A stretch of DNA of 64,000 nucleotides, from NCBI GenBank assembly GCA_964016875.1, contig OZ024720.1:25485742-25549741 (forward strand), written 5' to 3'. Positions 33,800 to 43,560 of this stretch are shown here, in pieces (the stretch's first letter is position 1; every line of letters starts with the position of its first letter). The position numbers and the translations under genes were made by a program. Below the pieces are notes generated by a model. It was not told where the DNA came from. It saw only the letters and a program-made list of their open reading frames with translations, and did no database searches. The stretch is from Fallopia convolvulus (taxonomy: Eukaryota > Streptophyta > Magnoliopsida > Caryophyllales > Polygonaceae).

Positions 33800-34119
33800 A
33801 TAATTGTAATGTTTTCTTTTATTCGTAAGATGTGTTACATTAGGTAAATGTAATGGAAGTGAAATAAATGGTAATGGTTGTTCCAACTGTAATAGATATG
33901 TATCTAATGTAATGGATGCATTGTGTAATGGATTTTTTAGTCTATTGTAATGGTTTAGTGAAAGTTAGTAAAATGTTACGGTAGGCTAATCAACCGTTAC
34001 CATAGGTCTAATGCAAGGGCGTCTATTGTATCATTTTGTAAAGTATTACATTAGGCCTATTGTAATGGTTTTTGGCCTTATTGTAATAGTTAGCAGGGAT
34101 TACAATAGCCTTGGTAGTG
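33800..34119 (-). repeat. Right subterminal repeats and TIR of CACTA-1
   Basis: TGTAATGG, CTATTGTAATGG and ATTACATTAGGC words recur about ten times before the TIR, which reads CACTACCAAGGCTATTGTAA on the minus strand. Confidence 0.85.
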
Positions 34120-34326
34120 ATTATATATAGAAAATTGAAGGACTTGAAACCTTAGGACGATCTCAAGGAGAACGTGTCACACTGTATAAGGGCAGCTGGC
34201 CGGTGAAATTCAGGGAGATACAAAAGAATGAAGGTGAGGGAGAGTAAATAAAGATATATCATAAACATTCCAAACATGTAGAAGCTTTAGGTAATTAATT
34301 AGTCCTGATCAACCAATTAATGTTGA

Positions 34327-36013
34327 TCATATATATTGTGCCGACGAGTGTGTAGTGGAGCCAGCGGCGAGTGCAGAGCCAACCTTGACCGACCTTTCAT
34401 TCCTGCTGGTTATACAAAACTGGGCACTCTTATCATGGAGATTCTGCTCTCTCTCGGCCTTGGTGTACTCAGCAAAGTAGTAGTCCTCCTCTGTGTAGCC
34501 TTCCTTGGGACCCAAGAACATGCCCCCCCACTGGTTGAAGTGTATCAGGCATATCGGTAGGGTGCACGCTATCATCATGATCCCCATGTACACTATCCCC
34601 GTCTCCGTCGGGTATTTCGAGCCTGTGAAGAATATGTACTGGGTTAGCACGGCCCCTATGTTGCCTCCCGCTCCTGTCATCCCCGACACCACTCCCAGGG
34701 CCCTCCGCGAGACGAAGGGGACCACGCCGAAAGTGAGCCCACAGGCGGCTTGGATGAAGACGGAGAAGATGACCATGACGACCACGGATCCTACGAGAGT
34801 GTGGTCGAGGAGGCCGAGGACCACGCAGAAGACCCCGCTCAAGGTCTGGATGATCCACCAAGCCCAGAGCCTGCCCCTCATCCCATACACCTTGCTCATG
34901 TAATCTGAAAGGAAGCCTCCTCCGGGGCGGGCGAAGAAGTTGGCCAGTCCGAACGAGGCGGCGATGATGCCTGCTGTGTGCAGCTTGAGGCTGAACTTGT
35001 CGTAGAAGTACTGAGCGATGATGTTGTCCACTGTCAACTCCACCCCGAGGCTACCTGCATGCATATTCAATGTTTATTCAAACATTTATATTTAAATTTA
35101 AATTATTTGTATGATTGAAAATTATTAGTCATTATAAAACCAATTTGGTGATAGGAGGAGTATATGTGTTAGTGAAATTAAAGTTTTCATTTTTAGACGT
35201 AGGATGAACATTCCAACAAAAATAACGAGATAGTACGTACCCGTAGCACAGCGCGGTGATCCACGCGCGGTAGTTGGACACTGCGTAAAAAAGGATCTGC
35301 GTAAACTTCTCCTTCTTCATCTCGCCGGCCTTCTTGAGCTGCCGGTAGTTCCCGTCGGGAAGGTCCTGACCGAACACCATGACCGCAAACGCAGAGAACA
35401 TCTGGAGGGCGCCGGGGACGAAGAATGCGATTCGCCACGCTGTGAAGTTGGTGGAGCCCGTTTTGTGGATGATGTCAAAGACGATGGGCATGAGGAGGTG
35501 GGTGGCCCCACCTCCGAGGTTCCCCCAGCCGGCGGCGATGCCGTTGGCCCGGGCAACGAGGGGCGGCGAGAACATGGAGCTCATCCAGAAGGAGGTGGAC
35601 ACGAAGGTGGCGAGGGAAAAGCCGGTGAAGAACCGTACGAGGAGGTAGCCCATGGCGGAGTCGACGACGGAGGTGCAGTAGACGGCGGGGGCGGTTATGA
35701 GGGTGAGGAGGGCGGAGGCGAGGCGCGGGCCCACGAGGTCGCACGCGCTCCCCATCACGAGGCGGGAGAAGACGACCCCGTAGACGGAGGCGATACCGGC
35801 GTTACCGATGTCGGTGGCGGTGAGTCCGAGGTTGTCGCGGATGATGGGGAGGAGGGGAGGGGCGGCGAAGGAGGAGACGAAGCAGCAGAAGAACTGCACC
35901 CACGAGAGGTGGAAGGCGCGCATGTGGGGGTTAGCCACCGAGAACACCTTGAATTGGGTTGACTTGTGCTCCGCGTCAACCTCTAGGGCGAACTTCCTTT
36001 CTTGTGTGCCCAT
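34327..36013 (-). CDS. NRT2.5: High-affinity nitrate transporter, NRT2.5-like
   Basis: A plasma-membrane nitrate/proton symporter of the major facilitator superfamily (NNP family). NRT2 proteins usually work with NAR2/NRT3 and import nitrate at low concentration. Exon 1 is 36,013-35,241, exon 2 about 35,050-34,327, giving about 498 residues, close to the family's usual 500-530. It has FHLSWVQFFCCFVSSFAAPP (TM1), the MFS motif MGSACDLVGPR, the first nitrate signature AGWGNLGGG, GMRGRLWAWW, and the second signature TGAGGNIGAVLTQ. ITALCYG, IIAASFGLANFFARPGGG and EEDYYFAEY point to NRT2.5 within the family. The start MGTQERKFALEVDAEHKS is the first ATG after a TATA box. Oddity: the 190-bp intron ends GCAGGTAG and only the second AG keeps the frame (see findings). 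Confidence 0.9.
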
Positions 36014-36100
36014 GTTGCTGTTTTTTTTTCCGCTCCGTATTAGCTAGCTAGTTAAAGTTTTTCTTTGAGTAGATGAAAAAACCCATCCGTCCGAAAGCTG

Positions 36101-36109
36101 TTTATATAG
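36101..36109 (-). promoter_or_regulatory. Probable NRT2.5 TATA box
   Basis: CTATATAAA on the minus strand, about 90 bp upstream of the NRT2.5 ATG, which would place transcription start some 60 bp before the coding region. Confidence 0.6.
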
Positions 36110-36439
36110 TGATAAGTTTCATTCAAGATTGTTCAACCAGAAAAAAAATTAAAGTTTCATATATTCATCATTTTTGCCTTCTCAATTTTGTTGTCGGGCG
36201 TTTTATTATTAGTTTTTATTTTTTTATTTATTTTTTGGGATGCTTGGATCTTTGAGGAGGCCAGTAGTATCTGTATACGTGTGGAATTAAATTTAAGATA
36301 TACTACTATTAAACATTTAAACCTGAGCTGAAGGATTCCTAGTTGATTATTCTCGCGCGATCACGATCGTGCCTCTTTGTCCGTTTGGATTTAGAGATCA
36401 TTTGACTTGTACTTCGTACGTACGCTCTACCAAACTTAG

Positions 36440-36680
36440 AAGTATCTTTCGAAAAGAAAAAAAAATTGCAAGTATCAAGAAAGATTCCACCATTTTGTCC
36501 GGATATGATCAACGGTACCTTTCTTTATTCATTAATTTTTAAGTGTACTTAACAGCATCTTCTCCATCAATATGTGCATTGAAATCTTCAGCCATTATTA
36601 AATTTGGGCAGATAGTATCTTTCAAAAAAATAAATAAATAAAATTGCAAGTATCAACAAAGATTCCACCATTTGGTAAAT
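36440..36680. repeat. Duplicated segment in the NRT2.5 upstream region
   Basis: AGTATCTTTC..., an A-rich run, then ATTGCAAGTATCAA and AAAGATTCCACCATTT occurs at about 36,440-36,497 and again at 36,616-36,676, with a third partial AAGATTCCACCATTT at about 36,680. The copies lie roughly 430-670 bp upstream of the ATG. The rest of 36,110-36,946 holds no gene; it becomes T-rich and MITE-like from about 36,690. Confidence 0.75.
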
Positions 36681-37439
36681 AAGATTCCACCATTTATTTG
36701 TCCACTTTTCATTTTCGTTGACGTCCCTTTTTTTTGGTTGACGTCCCTTTTTGTTCGTCATACTTTCTATTTTTGTTTTTCATCTATATTTTTCTTACTA
36801 TATTACTCCCATCTAATATTTTTTTACTCACTTTATTCAACTTTCTCATCTATTTTATCTCTTTTTAACTTTTTACATTCATTAAATTAAAAAACTCACT
36901 ATTTAATCATATTTACCAATACTACATATGTTGTACTTTATTCATACTCCCTCCGTCCCATTTTGTTTGTCCAGTATTCCATTTCGGGCGTCCCGAAATA
37001 TTTGTCGTCCTTTCACCACTTTTCTTTTCTAGCCATCAATTTTTACAAAAATACCCTCAATCAATTACACTTTTTACACAATTTTTCACTTTTTACACAC
37101 TTTTTCACTTTCCATCCAATCAACTATTCATCTTCTCCTACTTCCATCATACACAACCCATATTTTTTTAATCCATCCAATTTTAAGAATTGAATTTTTT
37201 TATCCAATTTTTTATGCAAATTTGTTGACCATAAAAATGCAAATTGCATTTTTTTTTCCAATTTTCCCACATTTTCCATTTTAGGGTTTTTTCTGGTTTT
37301 TTTTGGTGGACAAGCAAGCAATTCATAAAATGGATTGATCCATTTGTAGTGTTGTTGGGCAAGCTAGCAAATGGATTGATCCATTTCTCGAGCCCAATTG
37401 CTTGATCCATGAAAAACCCCTAAAAACGCTCTAGAGAGC

Positions 37440-38580
37440 TCCATTTAACACTCCTACTCCATTGCTTTGTCCGCTCTATCTCGATCTCTCTAGATACTCT
37501 CTCAAACCCTAACGACGGTTGAGCCTTCTCCCTCTCGATCTCTCACTAAATCTCTTGATTTCTCTCGTTTTTCTTTCGATTCCCTCATCACACCTTTCGA
37601 TTGAGCGCTAGATTGCTATATTCTTGCTCTGGATTGATCGAACTATCCCCCTCCTTGGAGCTTTCGATTTCTGTGGAGCTTTCTTGAGAATTGTCTTCGT
37701 TATTTGCTGGTGGTGCTCGATCCTTGCTCTCAATCTCTCAAACTCTCATAAAGGTATGTAGATCTCACGATCTCTTCGTTCCTCGTGATTTTTCTCCATC
37801 TCTCTGGATCTCGATTTTTCCACTCTCGTTTTTGCGTTGGCTCTCTCGATTTCTCTCTAGTTTTCTTCGATCGCTTTGTATGTTGACAAGATCTAGTGTT
37901 TCGTTTTTGGATCTCGATTTTCCTAATTGTTTTGGTTCGAACATCTCGGTTTTTGTCGATCTCTTTGTATTTTGTGAAGATCTCTTGTTCGATCACTCTT
38001 TGATCTCGACTTTCCTCTCTTTGTTTTGGCTTTCGATCTCTCATTGTCTCTTTTTTTTACGCTTGCGAAGATCTGTTTGTATGTTGTCAAGATTTGTTGT
38101 TCTTGGTTTGGAGCTGAACTTTCCTCTCTTTGTTTCCACTAGATCTCTCATTTTTCTCTTTTTTTTTGTCCAAACTGGTGTTCATTCTTTGGATCTCGAT
38201 ATTCCTCTCTTGGTTTTGCTCTATATCGCTCCTTTTTTTGCAAGCTCATGTTCATTTCTTCTCTCTGTTTTTTGCTCTCAATCTCTCCCTCCCTCCCTCT
38301 CTCTCTCTGTTTTTATCGATATGTTTTGCTATTCTACTTCGCCATTTCTGAGAGCAAGAATGAGAGAGGAAAATCGAGAGTGATGCATGTCTTGCTTGCT
38401 TTATCCAGTGATCCCTCAAGTAAGCTTTGCATTCTCTCCTTTCTCTCTTTTTTCCTCAATCTCTATGGCTTTAACCCGAACTCTGTTTTTTCCTATATCT
38501 GATTTGCTTTCGATCTCTCATTTTCTCTGTCTGTTTTGATTGTGATCTCTCATTTTCTCTCTTTGTGTTGTGTAATGCAG
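37440..38580 (+). other. Leader-like pyrimidine-rich imperfect repeats
   Basis: After a plant 5'-UTR-like opening (TCAAACCCTAACGACGG at about 37,503), words like GATCTCTCATTTTTCTCTCT and TTTGGATCTCGATTTTCC recur more than ten times to 38,570. The stretch ends in an acceptor-like TGTGTAATGCAG. The open frames across it are low-complexity and probably not coding. Confidence 0.55.
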
Positions 38581-38602
38581 GTCCCTGAATCCTTTTGTTG
38601 AG

Positions 38603-38887
38603 ATGAGTTGGGAATCAAATAGCGATGAGTTTAGTGGTCCCCTGCCATCTGAGGAAACTGAATCGTATGAATGCTCTGATTATCCTAATTGTGAGTGGAG
38701 AAATGAATGTGCTGGCAACCACTCCTACAGTCCCCGACGATCTGAATCTACAGTTGAGTGTGACATTGAGAATAATGTTGATGATGCTTGTGTTGAGTCT
38801 CTTCCTGCGCCCCCTGGGAATGCTGTGTTGCCTAATGTTGAAGATGATGCCTCTGAAAATGTCCCCTCTGAAAATGAGGAAGAGTAA
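38603..38887 (+). CDS. Acidic 94-residue ORF in the mariner-like element, unknown
   Basis: It starts MSWESNSDEFSGPLPSEETE just after a splice-acceptor-like sequence and ends at TAA 38,885-38,887. The product is acidic (many Glu, Asp and Ser), with a Cys-containing middle (YECSDYPNCEWRNECAG). I do not recognise it. Its place after a leader and inside the transposon suggests a remnant of a transposase N-terminus or a captured exon; both are guesses. Confidence 0.35.
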   Translation: MSWESNSDEFSGPLPSEETESYECSDYPNCEWRNECAGNHSYSPRRSESTVECDIENNVDDACVESLPAPPGNAVLPNVEDDASENVPSENEEE

Positions 38888-39312
38888 ATAAGATATGTCC
38901 CCTTCTCCTTATCCTTATTACATTTACGAGAATAGGAATGCTTGCTTTGTTGTGATGTCTGCTTGCTTTGCTGTGATGTGTGACTTGTTTGAGAGTGTTG
39001 ATGATGCTCTGTTGTTGCTATGGCATGTTGACTGTTGTTGCCGGTGTGAGTCCCCTTGATGTTGTTCATGTCCCCGTCTCTCTCTATTTTTTGCTCAAGA
39101 TCTCTCGTACTCTCTTATTTCCTCTCTCTGTTTTGCTTTCGATCTCTCATTTTCTCTCTATGGCTAGTGTGTGTTCCCTGATGTTGTTGCTGCAAAACCC
39201 TGATTTGTTCTGTTGCATTTATAGTTTTTCAATGATGAACTCTCCATTAAAACTGAGATGCAAATTCAGATATGCACTTTGATTTTGTGTCAATGATGTT
39301 TTGATTTTGTGT

Positions 39313-39700
39313 CAATGATGCTTTGGAGACATCTGAGATTACTTATTTTTTTAAAAATCAATGATGAAGTCTTGTTTAATGCTGAGATGCAATTTCAATG
39401 TATCCATTTGCCTTAGCTTGCATTAGGCCACCAGCCTTAATTGTTGCTGAATGAGGCCATTGCATGTTAAGGTCTTGAGGATGGAGTTGTTTCAATGATG
39501 CTTGGGGACATCTGAGATTACTTTTTTTTTTAAATCAATGATGAAGTCTTGTTTGATGCTGAGATGCAATTTCAATGTATCCAATTTCCTTAGCATGCAT
39601 TAGGCCACCAGTCTTAATTGTTGCTGAATGAGGCCATTGCATGTTAAGGTCTTGAGGATGGAATTGTTTCAATGATGCCTGGGGACATCTGAGATTACTT
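39313..39700. repeat. 177-180-bp tandem repeat, just over two copies
   Basis: Units start CAATGATGCTT(T)GGAGACAT at 39,313, 39,493 and 39,670 and include GGCCACCAGCCTTAATTGTT and GCATGTTAAGGTCTTGAGG. Copies are about 95% alike by eye. Confidence 0.9.
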
Positions 39701-39848
39701 AAATAAAAGTATATATAGGCAATATAAAAGTCCCCAAAAAGTGGAAATTTTACATCAAAGTTGCACAAAAGTTTTTCTAGCCAAAAGTGGATGATCAATA
39801 GAAATTTGGATAATCTAAGAATCTGTTGAGAGTCCCCTTAATCATGCT

Positions 39849-40200
39849 TTACATGTACTCACTGTCTTGTTCTGCATCTTGTTGAGTGTCTTGATTTGCA
39901 TATGTTGCTTCTGTCCCCTGTGTTGGCTGATTTGGCTCTTGAATCTTGTTCCACGCTTCAATCACTGCCCATGTTGGTGCTTGTACTTGCATTGGTAGAT
40001 TCCCTTGAGCTCTCAATCTGCTCTTTCCCACATGTGGCACATCATAATCATTTCCCCCTTTAAGCTTGAGTATCTCATTCATACAATATTGCAATGTCAT
40101 CCATACATTGCTTAATGTTAGTGGGTCTAGCTCATAAAAAGCTCCATGCACAACATCTAACATGTGAGCAATTTTTCCCCTTCTTAAAACCTGTGCATGT
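39849..40200 (-). pseudogene. C-terminal fragment of a plant mariner transposase
   Basis: The minus-strand frame contains LSNVWMTLQYCMNEILKLKGGNDYDVPHVGKSRLRAQGNLP in two parts, resembling the region after the DDD domain in plant mariner transposases (the L-x-N-V-x-x-T-L-Q-x-C-M block followed by GGN-Y-x-x-P-H and R-x-x-G-x-LP). About 110 residues remain, then a Gln/Thr/Asp-rich tail to the stop at 39,849. The catalytic and DNA-binding domains are absent. The right TIR lies immediately upstream, so an internal deletion removed most of the gene. Confidence 0.55.
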
Positions 40201-40238
40201 TGTTCTTCATGACAAACAAAACGGGACAAAGGGAGTAT

Positions 40239-40535
40239 TATTATCTAACTTTCTCACTTACCAATACTACTTTATACATTTTCTTAATATGCGTGAAATG
40301 TGTCTTTAGGACAATGGGGACGGAGGGTGTAATTCGTAAGTGTACTTAACATCATCGATCAATATGCATTCATTTGGATCTTGTTCCCATGGAGTTTGTG
40401 AAAAACTCTATGCATGGAGTTATTAAAACCCTATAGAAAATTAATGAACCCATAAAAAAAATAAAAAAAATAAAAAAGAAATTGCAATGGAGAGAGAACA
40501 AAGCAATCTCAACCGTTAAATTTCTAGTAGAACTT
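40239..40535. other. Remnant of an outer Stowaway-like MITE and spacer
   Basis: GGACGGAGGGTG at 40,319-40,330 looks like a second Stowaway end, so the mariner-like element may sit inside an older MITE. AAGTGTACTTAACA(T/G)CATC at 40,337 also occurs at 36,541, suggesting one ancestral stretch now split. No gene seen. Confidence 0.4.
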
Positions 40536-42657
40536 AATGGTGCTCATTTCTTCAGACTAATTCTTGACACATTTGATGAAGGCATCTAGAATAGAATTGA
40601 CTTGTTGCTTGATATGCAACAAGTCTATGTGGCTCGGTAATGGTCATCCACAATAGTTAGGAAGAAATGAGCATCATTAAGTGCTAGTACTCTATAAGGG
40701 CCCCACACACAGGGGCGTAGCCAGAATTGTATCATTATAGGGGCCGACAAAATTTTCCAACATAGCTAATGTACGTTTCGAGAAAGATGTAAAAATAAAA
40801 AATACAAATTTAGACAAAAAAGAGAACATATTTTTATAGAGGAGGGAGTCCCTCCTCTATAAAATATTTCAAAATATTTCAAAATATAATTACATTAAGA
40901 AAACAAGAGTATATAATGACAACTTATATAATTATGAATTATGTTTCATACTGCATGTAGATTAAGAACACAAAAATGTTTCAAAATACAAATTAATTGA
41001 ATCTATAAATATTAAGAGCACGTAACTAAAAAATAAAACCCAAACTAAAACCCTTATTTCAAACTTTTCGGGTTCAATCACATTATGAAAGTAGGATGTT
41101 TAACAAAAGATAAAAGCATTCTAACTAAGTAAATGACTTGTTAAAAATGGTTTGTATATGGCCAATCTTTAAACGTTCATAACTTTTTGCTCAAATGTTA
41201 GAATTGAGCTTATAATATATTAAATCGAAGCTATGGACAAGAGGAGCATATATATGGACAAAAATTTGGATTGGGGGGCGTGGCCCCCACCCACCCCAAC
41301 ATAGCTCCGTCCCTGTCCACACGTCAACATATGTAAAAAATCAAAAACACTAGAAGCATAACTATTGCTAGGAGGACAAGACAACTTGTCGAATTTAGCA
41401 AGGAAACATGTATCACGTAAAAAAAAATCTTCATATTGATGTTCTTTACATCTAGGTAAATGCCTCATCTTTGAAATAGACATATGTCCCATCCCCTTGT
41501 GGAAAAGATTAAAATAACAGTTTCCAAACATACTACAACTCAAAGTGCTGGTTTTCTTATTTTCATGAACTAGAAACTTTGAAACTTCATCTCCTTAAGC
41601 TGCCTTAATCCTGAACAAGCCTCCCATACTCTTTCTTGTCGCCAAGTACTTCTTACTGAAATGATCTTGCAATACACAAAACTCCTTGTGAAAACGAGCA
41701 CTTAAGTCTTCAGAAGCTACCAACTTACTCATATAGAGAAGATTGTACTTAAAACTATGGTACAAACAAAACATATATCCTCAAGCAACAAGTTCTCAGT
41801 AAGATGCACATCTCCATAGTATGCACAGTTTTACTAGTACCATTAGGTAAAATGATGTGTATGGGATAATCCACATCATGGATATTCATCAAGACATCCA
41901 ATATATACTAGTATGTTGAAAAGCTGAAAACATGTGAGTTGTGTTACTTGAAAATTGAAGGTTGGCATTTCTTGTCTTTTCCATGACACTCATTGCCCTC
42001 TCTGATCTGAAAGCCTTCATAACCTCTTGACATGCACTGGATAGGCTTGAAACTGCTTGTGCTAGCTACTGATGATCCATATTTCTCTTCTCTAAAACTC
42101 CATTAGTGTTTAGTGGTGACTCAAAACATGAATTTCCTTCATTCTCCACATTTGCTACCACCCTCTAACCTCCCTTTATTTCCTTCTTTCCCTTATACCA
42201 GTCCGGATACCCTACAAGATCAAAATAATTCTCCTTGATATGTCTCTCTTCTTTGCAATGGAAGCATACATGCTTGTCCATGCACTTCTTGTAGTCCCAC
42301 TTTTCTCCAAAAATCGAACCTTTGCCAACATTATCCACCTCTCGGTTACATCCAACTTTCGCATTTGTTCCTTGATTTACCATAAAACCAGTCGGTTTTG
42401 TAGGCACTGAAAGATTCACATGCTTCTATTTTTCCACCTAAACAACAATTTTATATTTATATTGACATAAGGCAGAGGCTCATTGGTCAATATCTGGCTT
42501 TTGATAGAATCACAATCATTGTTCAATCTTATTAGAAATTGTTAGTTTTGATCCATTTTCAGCCTCTTAGAGCAAAATACCACAAGAGCATTTCTCACAT
42601 ATTCCATAAGTGCAAATAGGCAACCCAACCTGGCCTTGCAACTCATCCCAAACTTTC
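40536..42657 (-). pseudogene. Copia gag C-terminus, GAG-pre-integrase and start of integrase
   Basis: From 42,657 downward: KVWDELQ (end of the gag core), FMVNQGTN, and the zinc knuckle CFHCKEERHIKENY with VGYPDWYKGKKE (42,165-42,290), where the last Cys of CCHC has become Tyr. Then GMGHMSISKMRHLP and TCFLAKFDKLSCPPSNSYAS (about 41,340-41,500), and after the MITE GPYRVLALNDAHFFLTIVDD, the start of the integrase core (to about 40,630). Many stops are present. The rest of pol is missing. Confidence 0.8.
40709..41316. mobile_element. hAT-like MITE, 608 bp
   Basis: Ends ACAGGGGCGTAGCCA and, on the minus strand, ACAGGGACGGAGCTA form imperfect TIRs of the CAGGGGCGGAGCCA type common in plants. CCACAC flanks both sides (40,703-40,708; 41,317-41,322). 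hAT elements make 8-bp duplications; only six bases match. It interrupts copia integrase. No coding capacity. Confidence 0.75.
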
Positions 42658-43560
42658 CACTACTGGAAAACGCACATATAGCCAGAAAATCCCGGTGTGG
42701 TTAAGTTTGTGGGTAACCGCCACAACATCGTCCACTAACCCTAAATTTTCTAGCTGTTTACCCATGAAATTCTTGGTTGGGGCTGTATTTGCGGGAATAT
42801 TGTCGTAAAATATATAGACAGCTAAATTCGGTTCTAAATTTGTGGCCATATAGCCATGAAAATATGGGTTGTTTTCATATTGACTCGAATATATTACGAA
42901 GCTAAATTCGGTTCTAAATGTGTGGGAAAATTGTCGCGAAATAATCACGCAGCTAAGTTCGATTCTATGTGTGTGGCCATATAGCCATGAAAATATGGGT
43001 TGTGGCTATAGTTGCGGCCTTATTGACGCGAATATATTACGAAGCTATTTCATGGTTAGGGATATATTTGCGGGAATATTGTCGCGAAATATATAGATAG
43101 ATAAATTCGGTTCTAAGTTTGTGGCCATATAGCCATGAAAATATGCGTTGCGGCTATTCATGTTGCGGCCATATTGACGCGAATATATTAAGAAGCTAAA
43201 TTCTGTTCTAAATTTGTGGGAAAATTGTCCCGAAATAATCACGCAATTAAGTTCGATTCTAAGTTTTTGTCCATATAGCCATGAAAATATGGGTTGCGGC
43301 TATAGTTGCAGTTTATTGACGCGAATATATTAAGAAGCTATATTCAGTTTTACATTTGTGGGAATATTGTCGCAAAATAATCACGCAGCTAAGTTCGATA
43401 CTAAGTTTGTGGCCATATAGTCATGAACATATGATTTTCGATTATACTTATGGCTATATTGACTCAAATGAATTACGAAGCTAAATTCATTTCTGCATTT
43501 GTTGCCAATTTGACGCTAAATTCGACTACATTTGTGGTCAATTCGGTTCTACTTTCAATT
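42658..43560. repeat. Left TIR and subterminal tandem repeats of CACTA-2
   Basis: GTGGCCATATAGCCATGAAA recurs at about 42,840, 42,965, 43,120, 43,265 and (altered) 43,410, with AAATTCGGTTCTAAATTTGT, TTGTCGCGAAATAATCACGC and TTGACGCGAATATATTA between. The units are spaced about 125-155 bp. Confidence 0.85.

Larger units (their letters stand above)
25712..34119 (+). mobile_element. CACTA-1 (En/Spm-type) DNA transposon, 8,408 bp
   Basis: Terminal inverted repeats begin CACTACCAA at both ends (left 25,712; right, on the minus strand, 34,119), continuing with CTATTGTAA-like sequence. A perfect 3-bp duplication ATT flanks it (25,709-25,711; 34,120-34,122). Subterminal regions hold many TGTAATGG words. 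Inside are a gutted TNP2-type gene and a second, intron-containing gene of the Transposase_24 family. Both are broken, so this copy cannot mobilise itself, though the termini look usable in trans. Confidence 0.93.
36947..40236. mobile_element. Mariner-like (Tc1/mariner) element, 3,290 bp, non-autonomous
   Basis: TIRs CTCCCTCCGTCCCATTTTG (left) and its near-complement at the right end (CAAAACGGGACAAAGGGAG), continuing into GTTTGTC, flanked by TA (36,945-36,946; 40,237-40,238). These are the TIRs of plant mariner-like and Stowaway elements. Inside are a gene-leader-like region, a 94-codon ORF, a tandem repeat and, on the other strand, what looks like the C-terminal end of a mariner transposase. 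No DDD catalytic domain is present. Confidence 0.85.

Noticed and set aside
35465..35962. 165-residue Gly/Glu-rich frame on the plus strand
   Set aside because: It is antisense to exon 1 of NRT2.5 and reflects that exon's GC-rich codons.
37691..38383. 230-residue Leu/Phe/Ser-rich frame in the mariner-like element
   Set aside because: It lies wholly in pyrimidine-rich imperfect repeats of leader type; a membrane-protein look is expected from such base composition.
42640..43560. Possible CRISPR-like or satellite array because of regular repeats
   Set aside because: The repeats are the subterminal repeats of CACTA-2, with a matching TIR and target duplication; the genome is a plant's.
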